From: Scolanthus callimorphus
Taxonomy: Eukaryota > Cnidaria > Anthozoa > Actiniaria > Edwardsiidae
Direction: 5' to 3'
DNA: 64,000 bases
NCBI GenBank assembly: GCA_033964015.1
Contig: CM066925.1
Location: 9,160,204 to 9,224,203 of the forward strand
Shown piece by piece: positions 34,955 to 45,472 of this stretch. The notes under the pieces are model-generated. The model was given only the letters and a program-made list of their open reading frames with translations. It had not been told where the DNA came from and did not search any database. Every line of letters starts with the position of its first letter. Positions within the stretch are counted from its first letter, which is position 1. The position numbers were made by a program, and so were the translations under genes.

Positions 34955-35365
34955 GCCGAGCTAGCGCGGGCGAGATTAAAACTCACTCGTCAACTTCCCG
35001 CCGGTTTTTGCTGTTTCGCTGGGTTTCGGGGATGCTTGCTACGCTGGGTGATCTGATCATCACTATTCAATTTCAGGAAGCGAATCCCTGGTTCGTGGCA
35101 AAGTTGACAAGTGATCTCTATATCCATACAGTAACCGTCGTTTTTAACGCTGACGTCCATAGCTTCATTGATATCAATAACACCAGCGTCGTCCTCGGCA
35201 GTGAGATGGCTAATGGCTCGACAATTAATTGTAATATGTATGAAGTCCAAGGAATGGAGTACACTGTAAGATGTGCTACAGATTTCAAAACCAGGGCAAT
35301 TAACATAACGTTCCAACGTAACGAAGTGAGACTCTCCGTGTGCCGGATTGATGTCTTTGCTGTTG
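34955..35365 (+). CDS. Exon 4: fucolectin-type F5/8C (discoidin-like) domain
   Basis: A 411-nt exon, phase 1 at both ends (acceptor TGTTTTTAG, donor GTGAGT). The pattern EANPWFVAKLTSDLYIHTVT, followed by INCNMYEVQGMEYTVRC and ending VRLSVCRIDVFAVG, fits the NPWWxVDL...C...C...LxLCEVxVxG layout of the fucolectin/tachylectin-4/pentraxin-1 subfamily of F5/8C lectins. Such domains bind fucosylated glycans. The N-terminal third (ASAGEIKTHSSTSRR) is less typical, and I cannot confirm the fucose-binding His/Arg set. Confidence 0.7.
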
Positions 35366-36019
35366 GTGAGTGCCTCTAATTATTCAAGTATCAAGCTAAC
35401 AACAGCAGTAATTATTCAAGTATCAAGCTAATAACAAGAGTAGAACCACTATATGGGGAGTAAAAGATACACAAATAACAAATATACGCTATATATACTA
35501 TGTCAAACTGTACTAGCACATTTATATTTAAAACATAGCATAGCACATTTTGACATTTACCATAGCCTGATCAGGTAGCACGCGTGTTGGGAGAACAACA
35601 AAGGCTGTGGGAACACGAGCCCGTCTTTACAGCTGTTTCAGGTAAAACGCGACCCAGCACGTTCAAACATATTTTGGCAGTTGGGTTTTTCTGTGAAGTC
35701 AATGAAACCACAACTAACTACGTGAGCCAATCAGGTTCCTTGCTCAGAGTTTCGCCTTGTGCACTTTTGGCTTCTCTCGCGACATGTATCTTTGTATGCG
35801 TCTCCCACGAACAGAGCTCACCATGGTTATCATATTGCCCTTTTGATTTCCATCATTGAATGGAAAAGTCAATTGCATAAAGCTCAATTGTCGCGCCCAT
35901 CGAACACAGGGTCATTTTGCCTAGCTATACCCGTTAGTATCATTAAGGAAATAGGTTACTAACAGGCGCATTTTGTTTTTCTAAAGCTGACTGAGCTATG
36001 ATAATATTCTTAATATTAG

Positions 36020-36225
36020 ATTCATCGGAGAGCTTTCATGGAGCCGTGTACAACAACTGGAAGATTACACAGGAAGAGAGCAGACAATTCGCCGACATAC
36101 TAAAGCTCTTCCCAAGGTTTAAAACGAAGGCTGACAAAAGGGAAATATATCCACGATTTGCTACAGCGACTAGTAGGATATATTATTTTTACGCTGGTGC
36201 AGCACGAACAGAGGCATTTATAATT
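36020..36225 (+). CDS. Exon 5: PA14 domain, first part
   Basis: The frame between acceptor ATATTAG and donor GTAAGTAT enters in phase 1 and leaves in phase 0. It encodes HGAVYNNWKI and TSRIYYFYAGAARTEAFII. Alone it is hard to classify, but joined in phase to the exon at 45315 it gives the RxxGYFxxPxxGxYTFxxxxDDxCEVWxS-like run of PA14. PA14 is a beta-barrel domain in adhesins and glycosidases, often glycan-binding. The intron that follows is about 9 kb and full of transposons. Confidence 0.55.
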
Positions 36226-36429
36226 GTAAGTATGCCTTTTCTTTAAAGCCGTTAACAAACGTTTTATTTCACGAGAAAGTCAGCCCTAACAACATTGGCT
36301 GATTGGGCATGTATAGTGCGTTGGATGAGTATAACCATTGACGTTTGACTAATGCAAACTTTTTCTGCAAAATTAATAATGTATTTTATGAAAGTACTCC
36401 TGATACCTGTGAGTAAGGGAAGAGGCTAT

Positions 36430-36600
36430 TTCCCTGATAATGAGTCTTGCACTAGTCATTTGCTTCCACCAACCCCCCAACCCCCGCGACACGCGGGGAT
36501 TTTGCCAGGCAATAGTGGGGGAAATATCAGTGGTTTGTCTTGTATTCGTGCCCCGATCCCCAGGGAGTTTACTTCAAATTTGCTGTGGCTCAGATAGCCC
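36430..36600. repeat. Dispersed repeat shared, inverted, with about 43190-43360
   Basis: GCACTAGTCATTTGCTTCCA followed by ACCCCC and CCCCGCGACA recurs on the opposite strand beside the long-TIR element at 43362. The rest is moderately diverged. Confidence 0.6.
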
Positions 36601-37465
36601 GGGGAACCGGCCGGGGGAATGGCGGGGGAACACGGTATCCACTACCTGCGATGGATTTTGGGAAATACAAGATTGCAAAGACTTTTGGGAAACCCAAACG
36701 AAGCTTATAGCAGCTTGTACAAGATGGCTGACAGGTATGTAGAATCCCTCTCAATATTATTCAAATGTCACGTATCATCTCTTGAAAACAAAACCTTTTG
36801 AAAGATAACACTTTGACCTTTTTAATTTGGCGTTGCTTTTTGTATAAAACTCACTTCATTTCCGATATAAAACATTCTTCCGAGATGCGGGTATCGTAGC
36901 GACGGATACAATTGAAGAATATTCGCGCATTTTTTGCGAAAGTTGGTATGTCTACTATGAGATTTCTTATTAAAAATTCGTGATATTCCCGGACCAAAGC
37001 ACAATAGATGTATGTTTATATACTTGTGTGACCTTATCACAAAAACGTGGCGGATCCTTGTTGGGCTTGTCATTCAAGTACTCGGGGCCACTATTATCTC
37101 GTTCTTTTTGAGAGATGGCCCCAAGTACTTGAAGCGCTCCCGATAAAATTTCAGGAAAGAAAACCGAGAGAAGTTGCATGCGAGTGTGAAATGAAATGGG
37201 GCAGTTGAGGGAATTTTTGCCAGGAGATAGAAATGAAAAATCATGAGACAGACTCCCTGCAAATCCGCGAGAGTTGATCCCTGCCTTAAAAAACCTTTTG
37301 CATGTGTCACTTCAGTCAGTGAGGTATTGGGGTATTGTATAGTTTCTTGCAATCTAAAACCTTCATTTTTTTCTTAATACTGCTTATCGTGATTATTATT
37401 TTTGGCATACAGTCTCTATATAACTGACCAATAGCGATATGTGTATAATTCTGCTACTGCTTATA

Positions 37466-37562
37466 CAGTAAAAAAAAAACATGGAGCGTGATTCCCTCAA
37501 TGCTCAATGTTGAATCATTGAATATTCAACTCTAGTGGGGCACGCTTCATGTTTTTTGACTG
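37466..37562. mobile_element. 97-bp MITE, TA flanked
   Basis: The left end CAGTAAAAAAAAAACATGGA and the right end, read inverted, CAGTCAAAAAACATGAAGCG are both followed by GTG, with TA on each side. The family differs from the 18402 element but also begins CAGT. Confidence 0.75.
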
Positions 37563-37918
37563 TAAACATTACATGACAATGAGAATGACTGCATTATATA
37601 GAATATAATAGTTAAATTGCAGACTCAAAGAGTATAGTGGTGATGAAGCCCCATTTGAGAAATGCTGACTTTGTGATGAATACAGACAACTCACCTTATA
37701 ATATATTGTTTGGGGGTGTAAACCTAGCTTTCATTGACAATCCCCCCTCCTTTTAATTAACTAAACTGGGGCATGCCAAGTTAATGATTGCAAATATAAA
37801 TAATATGAGCTCAAGTTCATGCAATTATTTTAATGATAACGGAAGTGTTGTTTTAAATACTTGAGTTGATAATAATAAATCCAGATTATTTTTGTGTGTG
37901 TGTGTTTTTTTTCCATAG

Positions 37919-38021
37919 TATCACCGATAAATCTCTTGGTGAGATTGATAAAAGCATCCTACATGATATGGGAATTAAAGTCATAGGACATGTCTTACTG
38001 ATCTTAAAGCATATCAAAACG
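37919..38021 (+). CDS. Exon with the C-terminal half of a SAM domain
   Basis: Acceptor TTTTCCATAG, donor GTATGT; phase 2 in, 0 out. It reads ITDKSLGEIDKSILHDMGI, then KVIGHVLLILKHIK, the helix-4/5 end of a sterile alpha motif (LTDEDLKELGI...GHRxKILxxI). SAM domains mediate protein-protein or RNA contacts inside cells. It does not fit the extracellular gene around it, so it is probably an inserted gene or transposon piece in the large PA14 intron. I did not find the first half of the domain. Confidence 0.6.
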
Positions 38022-38539
38022 GTATGTTGTTTATTTTCCATGATTGAAAGGTTAGCAAATGTTCCAACATACTGTATCACCAGCTGCAGGGCTCATACAG
38101 GTGATATCCAGGTTCTCAGTTTTAGCAGCTAATGGTTGTTAGAGGGGAAGGGGGGAAGGGAAATTAATTGAACTCTAACTCTAGATAATGGACATCAACA
38201 TTTTGGACCTACTTTCAGAAGCCCTGCCTTATTGATTTTTTTTTTTGCACAAAATTATTGAAAAGGTGGAACTGGGTTAGAATGTATGCAATTATTTTTT
38301 TCTCAATTGCCCTTGTAGTTGTTGTGGGAAATACCACGTTGACATACATAGCAGCATCATGAGCTGATTTTAGGGGCACTGCTAGTGCAGTGGGTAGATG
38401 CAAAGTTAATGGATTTACAACCGACTCAGGCCCTGTGAAGGGGCTCCTAGAGCCCCCCCTCCCCCACTTTTGACATTATTGTCATTCATTTCCTATTTGT
38501 TTTTTTGGTGATACATTCTTTGTTATAAGCCCCCTACCC

Positions 38540-38598
38540 CTCACACACGCACACACACACACACACGCACACACTTTTAGCCCCCCCCCCCCCCCCCA
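38540..38598. repeat. CA microsatellite and C-run
   Basis: A CACACG/CACACA run is followed by about 18 C. Confidence 0.95.
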
Positions 38599-38660
38599 CA
38601 GACAAAAAACAAAACAAATCAAAACAGTATACCTCAATTGCCGTAAAAACATTTTACCAG

Positions 38661-38816
38661 ACTGGATCAACCCCAGCAACTACATCATTGGCCACACCTG
38701 CTGCAACATCATCAGCCACACCTGCACCTGCACCTGCAGTGACTACAATATCAAGAACCAGCCAATCTACCATCTTGATAAACAATGGAGATCTGAAAGT
38801 TGGACCAAAGTTGCAG
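38661..38816 (+). CDS. Thr/Ala/Pro-rich exon after the SAM exon
   Basis: Acceptor ATTTTACCAG; 52 codons in phase 0, with repeats such as TPAATSSATPAPAPA and then TILINNGDLKVGPKLQ. The downstream junction reads CAG|GCAAGT, a textbook GC-type donor, in phase 0. The next exon starts in phase 0 at 38971. It is a flexible linker by composition. Confidence 0.5.
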
Positions 38817-38970
38817 GCAAGTGAAGTGTCCAATTAAAAGTTGTTTTCTTGAGAACACACCAACCGATAGCTGTAAAAACATGAAAAAGAACCCTGTATA
38901 ACTATAAAAGATGTTGTGATCACTTCAAAACTGATGATACTTTGATGCATATCTTTGTTTTGATTTTCAG

Positions 38971-39262
38971 GTTTTGCCTGATACAACCACATTTATAACA
39001 GTTAAGGTCAATGAGGCTGAAATAAAAGAAAAAAGCCAAATTTATGACACCTCACAAGTCGATGCCAGCCACAAGATGTATAGTTATTATACTGAGATTA
39101 ACAGTGCTGCATTCAAGCTTGCATTAGCTACCAGTTGCAATATTTGGAATAGAAAGTCAATCAGGCACTTATCTTTATATAGCTGAATACTACCCATCAT
39201 CTGATTACAAGCGACTCACAGAGTGGATAAGCAAGTTAATAACCCCTGAAAAACGACTTTGA
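38971..39262 (+). pseudogene. Unknown exon following the SAM and linker exons, frameshifted
   Basis: After acceptor TTGATTTTCAG a phase-0 frame reads VLPDTTTFITVKVNEAEIKE and so on to NIWNRKS, then hits a stop. The neighbouring frame continues sensibly (GTYLYIAEYYPSSDYKRLTE, WISKLITPEKR, stop at 39260-39262). A one-base indel near 39140-39150 is the simple explanation. I do not recognise the domain. Confidence 0.45.
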
Positions 39263-40110
39263 CTCGACAAAGCCACTCTAATGTTATTTGCAAATTAGCA
39301 TCAACCGACAAGGACAGGACACTCCTGAAGTTTGCTGCATGCAAAGCTGCAGGGCTCTCTTCAAAACAGGCAGAAAAGATGTATGGGATCGGAGCATACA
39401 AGGACCTACGCAAGAAGGTACAAGTGGCTCTTGAAGAAGCAGCTGAGATAAGACAATCAATCATTGAGCTTTCCGAGATCGAAGATAAGGCTTTACTCAG
39501 GTCCGTAGGTATTGAAGATGTAGACAGCAGCGACAATGAAGATGATGAGACTGTTTGCTCTGACATTGAGCTGTATGACAATGTGTCTGATGAAAGTGAT
39601 GACGATGCTGTCGGTAGTAATAATACCTGTCAGACGAATGCCATATCAGAGAATCCATCTCACGATGTTCTTGATGTGGACACACCAGATCAATCCTCAT
39701 CCCCCATTGATCAACGTCCTGGGATCTATGACCCAGATGACATAAGCAAACATACTGGTTTGGCGAATCCAGCGCCATCTAATGATGTCCTTTTAAGTTG
39801 GCTTAGGGAAAACCATTTAAACTGGTTTTCCTTTTTTGAGGAAGTGAGCCAATATTTAAGAAATTATACAGCTGAGGTTCTGAGTCAAGTAATGCTTGAT
39901 TTCACAGACTCCTTACCAACAAGCGACTTGACAATGGAAGAAGAAAAATTTGTAGAACGCTCAAGACAAGCTTTCCTGGAGGTGAAAAGAAGACACCAGG
40001 ACAGTGAGAACGAAATTGAGTCCGAGTCAGACAATGACGAAGATAATTGCTGGGAAGGTGTTGAAGTTACAAATGTTCTGTCAGCAGAAACGTTAACAGG
40101 TGAATGCTGA
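39259..40110 (+). CDS. Transposon-like ORF A, unknown acidic protein
   Basis: This is a 283-codon frame opened by TTG; an in-frame stop at 39247 rules out extension. It begins with a helical basic part (FAACKAAGLSSKQAEKMYGI), then a long Asp/Glu/Ser-rich stretch, then a helical C-terminus ending in another acidic run. A first in-frame Met inside is at MYGIGAYKD. With the next ORFs it looks like a family repeated in marine invertebrate genomes, which I cannot name with certainty. Confidence 0.45.
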   Translation: MTRQSHSNVICKLASTDKDRTLLKFAACKAAGLSSKQAEKMYGIGAYKDLRKKVQVALEEAAEIRQSIIELSEIEDKALLRSVGIEDVDSSDNEDDETVCSDIELYDNVSDESDDDAVGSNNTCQTNAISENPSHDVLDVDTPDQSSSPIDQRPGIYDPDDISKHTGLANPAPSNDVLLSWLRENHLNWFSFFEEVSQYLRNYTAEVLSQVMLDFTDSLPTSDLTMEEEKFVERSRQAFLEVKRRHQDSENEIESESDNDEDNCWEGVEVTNVLSAETLTGEC

Positions 40111-40191
40111 GAGACAGGGCAAAAAGGAAAGCTGCCAAGGATATATGAGAGAAGTGTTTACTAAAACGGAAAGTTCCTCCTTCAGTTAGTC

Positions 40192-40548
40192 GTGTACAGA
40201 AGCGTGGAAGAATTTGTAGAAAGTAAGAAAGTAGGAGCAGATGCCTGGAGAAGAACAGGGTTGTTAACATTTGATGGAACAAGAAAAAGGGGAAAGAAAG
40301 TAACATACCAGTCGATCAAAGAGCATTTAGAAAAGAAGTATGGTACAAAACTCGGGTATGGAACAATCGTACAGCTTTGTGTTGCCCGGAACAAGAGAAA
40401 TATTTCTTCTAAGCGATATCATAATGTGGCAAAAATAACCTGCCGGAGGGCGCGGAAAGGATTCTCTGTAAGGTTAAACCCTGATGCACATTGGAGCTGT
40501 GCACTCTACAAAGGCCTAGATTTTTTTTCAGCTAAAAGATGGCACTAA
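40192..40548 (+). pseudogene. Transposon-like ORF B
   Basis: RSVEEFVESKKVGADAWRRT, GLLTFDGTRKRGKKVTYQS and LNPDAHWSCALYKGLDFF resemble the region before the catalytic part of an unnamed DDE-like transposase family. The frame ends at KRWH; about 270 bp that follow read sensibly only with shifts between frames (for example DGTYDHKHSKT, then PHYIF). The copy is damaged. Confidence 0.5.
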
Positions 40549-40823
40549 TATGAAAAGATGGCACTAATATGAACAGATGGCACTTATGACCATAAGCATT
40601 CCAAAACAATAACGACGAGCAATAACCCGTCACTGACAACGAGAACTGACTTTGTTAATGCCTATCCCTCTGTTATTCAAACCTCCTCCTACCTTTTCCT
40701 TGAAACAGAAACAGCGAAGCAGGCCTGTGTCGGTGTTATAAAACCACACTATATTTTCCAAAGAATGCCGCCCAGCATGCAGCCGACCTCGAGCTCTTAC
40801 AGAATCTACCAGACCTGGAACCA

Positions 40824-41504
40824 TTGCTTGCTACAAGTAAACCCGTCGATGTTGTCCGTGTTGATGGGGCCAGTGATGAGGGGCCATGTCATGTAGAGGT
40901 ACAATTTTACTGGACTGAGAGACACGTTAAGCATTCAATAGTGGTTACACTTGTCACCTCGCGTCACAGTGGAGGATCATACCTGAATCGTGTGGAGTTA
41001 ATGAATGGTGGGCTTTCTCAAACCCACAGCAACCTTTTCATACCAACCCTTGAAGGTGCGAACTATGGTCTAGCTGGGCTCGATGAGAATAATCTAAGGC
41101 GGAATCTAGACTTAGCAACTGATGTGTACATTGATCGGGTACAAGGGGCAAGCTGCTGTGGTAGCCCAGTGCAACTTTTCAAGGGTGCTGATGCCAATCA
41201 AACACGCCTACAACAAGTACTCACCTTTCTCAAAGGAACTAAGAAAGCGAAGAAACAACTGGAGGAAGATGAACCAGAGCTATTTAAACAGTGTGAGGAC
41301 ATCTGGAAGGTGAGAAACAGGCATCTCAACAAGACCGTCCCTCTCAATTATGTGTTTTATCTAACTCTATGCGGGGAAGCTGATTGCATTCATGAAAGAT
41401 GTAAGAATGGCGAGACAAGCAGCGACACCAAGTGGTATAAAGATGGCCCTGCAGTGACATGGCTGCCAATACCTACAGTTGATCCAGAAAGGGGCATTTC
41501 ATGA
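40824..41504 (+). pseudogene. Transposon-like ORF C, DDE-like core
   Basis: It contains VDVVRVDGASDEGPCHVEVQ, TLVTSRHSGGSYLNRVELMN, LDLATDVYIDRVQGASCCG and LTFLKGTKKAKKQLEEDEP, and it ends soon after CIHERCKNG. The D(G)AxDEGPxHxEVQF pattern with later conserved Asp and Cys pairs suggests an RNase-H-fold transposase, but the superfamily call is an inference. After the stop, GHFMKPENLL in another frame continues the family C-terminus, so there is a further break before donor GTGAGT at about 41593. Confidence 0.5.
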
Positions 41505-41699
41505 AACCAGAAAACCTTTTGGTTGCTGACAACACTGAAACTCAAATGACGACCCCTCCAAGTGTGATGATGAAGGCCGCAGTGAAAGATGACAGTGAGT
41601 GTATTGTTTTAATTATTGAACAGATTCTGTGTTGTAGATGCCGATATTGTTTTATCTCTTATTAGTATCTAAATAGCCTTTTATCTATTACTTAATAGG

Positions 41700-41880
41700 T
41701 ACATCTGCTGAACAGCTGGCCCAGACACTACTGTTGCCTCTGCAGGAAGTTCAATGGCATCTCGAACATTATAGAATGATAATCGAAAGACGGAGACAGG
41801 CTCAGAAAACTAGGGATAATAAGAAGACTCAAAATAACAGTGTCCCAGATGGGCAATACCTTTTATTATACATTTGCTTT
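41700..41880 (+). CDS. Transposon-like exon, basic helix
   Basis: Acceptor TTACTTAATAG is followed by TSAEQLAQTLLLPLQEVQWH and then EHYRMIIERRRQAQKTRDNK, an amphipathic and basic helical segment. The downstream boundary is not resolved. Confidence 0.35.
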
Positions 41881-42010
41881 GATAGCATTATAGCTAAACT
41901 TATCTCTGCTAATTTATGTAACTGCCTATATTCTGTATTCTGAGATTCAGGTCTATGAAGATCCAGAACATGTAACCCATCTTTGTTGGTATTTATTTTA
42001 TAAATTACAG

Positions 42011-42159
42011 ATGAGGCTCACGATAGACACTGTGCAACATGCATAGACGAGAGAGCGGAGCTTGTTTGTTCAGCTGGTTGTGGAGACAGCTACTGTTTGG
42101 ATGCCTTGGTTTGCGTTATCTGCCCCCTAAGGAATGGGTATGCCCCCAATGTCAAGGTT
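42011..42159 (+). CDS. Cys/His-rich exon
   Basis: Between acceptor TATAAATTACAG and donor GTTAGT lies HCATCIDERAELVCSAGCGD with further Cys (SYCLD, VCVIC). It looks like a zinc-binding module or part of one. Confidence 0.4.
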
Positions 42160-42350
42160 AGTTTGCATGAAAATATCAAAGCTCTCCAAGAGCCAAATTG
42201 ATGTTCTTATCATGTGATAACCGTTGTTTTATCAACTTTAAATCTTATTTTAGAAACATAATACTTTTGCGTTCCCTCAAGATTGCGTGTAGAGAGTCAC
42301 AGATTGATTTAGCACATAATATACACATATAATAATATTTTCATTGCAGA

Positions 42351-42551
42351 AGAATGTTAAAGAAATTAACGGATGCTTTTGGTTGCTTTGCAGAGGAAAC
42401 TGTGTTGTATTGCATATGCCAGCAAGGGGAATATGGGCTCGTGGTTGGTTGTGATGGGGAGGAGTGCCAGGGGCAGTGGTTCCATTTGAAGTGCGTGGGG
42501 CTTAAGATGAAGCCCAAATCAAAAAAGTGGCTCTGCCCTTTGTGCAAGTAA
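42351..42551 (+). CDS. PHD finger, terminal exon of the transposon-like gene
   Basis: After acceptor TTTTCATTGCAG the frame reads LYCICQQGEYGLVVGCDGEE, CQGQWFHLKCVGLKMKP and KKWLCPLCK, then TAA. This is the C4-H-C3 spacing of a PHD zinc finger with the conserved WFH and WxCPxC. PHD fingers read histone tails, and some transposases carry them, possibly for chromatin targeting. It is the best preserved part of this block. Confidence 0.75.
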   Translation, partial: RMLKKLTDAFGCFAEETVLYCICQQGEYGLVVGCDGEECQGQWFHLKCVGLKMKPKSKKWLCPLCK

Positions 42552-43361
42552 ATGTGAGCTCCGGTATAGTTTTGTTTTCATATCAAAATGATGCCTCTAC
42601 GAGCAGTTACAAAAACTATCACACCTAACTCTCCTGTTGTACCAGTCAGGTGATTTTGATCAACTGGCTTTTTTGATCCTGCTTTCTTTAGGAACGGACA
42701 GTGAGCGGACAGTTACCAGAAGGATGCATTACAGACTTGATCTGATCCGTTTCCTTGCCCGTGCAACAATAACCATTCTATCCTTTTGTCACTGGTGATC
42801 CCAAACAGATGGACAGTGAATGTGCCAGTGACAGTCAAATTAGAAGTGCACAACCTGGTAAAATAAAATGACTTCAAACTGTAGTGTTTTTCGTTCATAT
42901 TTATTGATTGTTCTTCACGATTTCACGATATTTACTCCTCCCTGCTGAACAGGATTTTGACAGTACAGCCCCATCTAATTAAAGGATTGACAGTACACAC
43001 CTAGGAAAGTCCTTTTACTGGTTTAAAAGTTGATTATTTGCCTTTCCTGTTGAAATAGCGACTAAAACGTAGTCCTACATCACAAAACTTTAGCGATGAC
43101 GTCACAAAACATCTGTCTTTTTCATTTCGGAAAAGACACTACTGGTTTTGATAGTAATTAGGAAAGTTTCTTCTATCCATCTTGTGAAGGGTGGAATTTG
43201 CCCCTGGGGAGTAGGAAGCGTTTCCCCGGGGTGTAGGGAATTTGCCAATGCGTTCTCGCCTGGTAGGCAGTGGAATTATTTCAAATTTGACAACATCTGT
43301 TTCATATTCCCCTTCTATGTCGCGGGGGCTGGGGGTCGGTGGAAGCAAATGACTAGTGCAT
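42552..43361. other. Intron sequence, no gene recognised
   Basis: 43190-43360 is an inverted relative of 36430-36600. Nothing else is supported. Confidence 0.5.
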
Positions 43362-44212
43362 AAGAGCGAATGTCTGAGAAAAACGAGCAACATTTGACAA
43401 GTATCCAAACAACCCAAAACCTAACCTACCCTCAAAACTTGTGTATAAGGTCGCTTGGATGAATAAATTAACATGCTGGGTTTTATTTTGTCCAAAATGA
43501 CAGAGTTTGAGAATTATTTGAGAAAATCGATTTGGCTGCCTTGGCGACCAAACACCCTCGAAACGGTGTACTTCGAATCAGTTCTCCTATTTCTTTGTTT
43601 CGAATCGCACAGCCAGGAAACTTCACTGGTAACAAATACAATAGTTATTTCTTCGAATGAGGTTAGATTTCTGGATTAATCATAACCTTTTGACATCTAA
43701 TATTTTCGTCCAACAGAGAGCAACGCGAAAGGCGGTATTTTCACTAGGTTTCTAAAATGGCTATTTCCTCTACTGGCAAACCCAAAATCCACCGAAACCT
43801 TAAAATTCCTAAAGATAAAAGATTATTCTAGCTAAATATACCAAAATCAGCTTGGGTTTTTTCCGAAAACTTTAAAATATTCCGATGAATTTTGAGGTCA
43901 CAGGCGTAATATCAGGTTTCCGTTGACATTGTGATCAACACACTTGTGCTGTTTTCAAGAGACATGTCTGCGGTTTCACCAGTATTAGAGGAGAAATGAC
44001 TAGAATATACCTTGCAAGATTTTCTTTTATAGGCAACCAAATCGATTTTCTCAAACAATTCTCAAACTCTGTCATTTTGGACAAAATAAAACCCAGCATG
44101 TTAATTGTATCATCCAAGCGATCTTATAGACAAGTTTTGAAGGTAGGTAAGATTTTGCGTTGTGTCCGCACTCTGCTCGATTTTCTCAGACATTCGCTCT
44201 TAATAGGTAATT
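43362..44212. mobile_element. Element with about 180-bp terminal inverted repeats
   Basis: The left arm starts TAAGAGCGAATGTCTGAG and includes AACATGCTGGGTTTTATTTT followed by GTCCAAAATGACAGAGTTTG. The right arm carries the complement (CAAACTCTGTCATTTTGGAC, then AAAATAAAACCCAGCATGTT) and ends CATTCGCTCTTA. The core of about 480 bp is non-coding, so it is non-autonomous. Confidence 0.85.
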
Positions 44213-44377
44213 CCAGAGCATAGCTTCACGCGAGGGGAAGCTCTTCGCGAGAATGAGAGAAGACTGAATGCAGCGAGGCGGTGGTATAATGCAAGCTGTC
44301 TCGGGAGGAAGGGATACAATCAAAACCAGTAGAGCGTCAATTCTGCCGCGAAAATATTGGTCGCGTAGTGGCGTGTT

Positions 44378-44632
44378 TACTATTTCGTGTACCACGTGAT
44401 TAAATTTTTTCGTTTTCAGTCCAAGGTTCTCCTTTTACGAAACGACTCTTCACGAAATGAAAGGGATTTTCTCACCAAAATTACTACTGAACTCTAGAAA
44501 ATAACCCTTGATCTCCACGCTAGCAGAAAATATTCCAAGGCTTCAAAAATTTCTGCAGTTGTGTTGAGTTAGTTGTCACAACGACACGCACCTATGTCTG
44601 AAAAATATGATCACATGGTACACGAAATAGTG
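44378..44632. mobile_element. MITE, about 255 bp
   Basis: TACTATTTCGTGTACCACGT at the left is matched by ACATGGTACACGAAATAGTG at the right, giving TIRs of about 22 bp. The body has no coding capacity. Confidence 0.75.
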
Positions 44633-44784
44633 AGCCTGTGATCAAAATTTCGCAAGTTTCGCACCAGAATTGCACTCACTGGTTTTCATTGTATCCCTCG
44701 AGCTGAGTCAATACTCTATAATTGTTCACACGCAACCAATACAACGTGGGATACCTCAGTCTGGAAGGTTAAAGGGTTTTATTT

Positions 44785-45058
44785 TTTTCCTTGAGGGCAC
44801 GGTAACGAATTCTGCATTCTGATTGGTTCTTAGAGCGCGCGCGTGGGGGCAATATTTTCCTATCTCTGACCTAGGTCACAGTAACCATTTTCGCGCGCTT
44901 GTTTTCATCGAAAAAATCAAATTTTTGAGTTGGAAAAAAATAAATAAGTTATTTACCGGATTTAGGTCGGCCTCCGGCCTCGGTCAACATTTTCCAGCCC
45001 TCGGTCACAGTTTTCCCTGTACGGACCTCCCAGCCGGTAGATAACATATATATATCAT
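44785..45058. repeat. Diverged copy of repeat 80-365 with flipped core
   Basis: The outer parts match in the same orientation (GGGCACGGTAACGAATTCTG ... TAACATATATATATCAT), but the internal 55 bp (44971-45024) is the reverse complement of 280-334. Confidence 0.88.
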
Positions 45059-45314
45059 CTATGTGAACATTTTACCCCGAGATATCTTGGGCGACGCTAC
45101 CTTGGTGTGCTACATAACACCGAGGTAGTGCATATGGGCGAAAATCCTCCAGAAAATTGTCCCCCAAAACAACAGGCTATTTACTAGGCTCAAATAAACG
45201 ACACTATCAAGATTTGTCTAACGATGTAAATGTTTATGCACGATCTCCCATACACGCATCCGTGATATTTGGACGAGAAGAATGACGGAATATTCTTCTC
45301 TCTGATATTTCTAG

Positions 45315-45472
45315 CCCATAATTCAAGGAGTCTACACAATGATGGCTGCATGTGCATATGAGTGCGAAGTCTGGTTCCGAAGGTGCGAGACACTAGAGCT
45401 GCAAGATGCGGGAACTGAGGAAGAGCTCATTATCAAAATAACCTCTGCTGTTTCAACCGAGAGTTACGAGGT
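45315..45472 (+). CDS. Exon 6: PA14 domain, middle part
   Basis: After acceptor TGATATTTCTAG the frame enters in phase 0 and encodes PIIQGVYTMMAACAYECEVW, then FRRCETLELQDAGTEEELI. The donor GTAAGT at 45473 leaves phase 2. The IxGxYTxxxAxxxECEVW run is the strand containing the conserved PA14 acidic/Cys region. Phases fit both neighbours: exon 5 ends in phase 0 and exon 7 starts in phase 2. Confidence 0.7.

Noticed and set aside
35584..35962. 91- and 67-codon frames between the F5/8C and PA14 exons
   Set aside because: No domain, no in-phase splice sites compatible with the neighbours, and repeat-like text.
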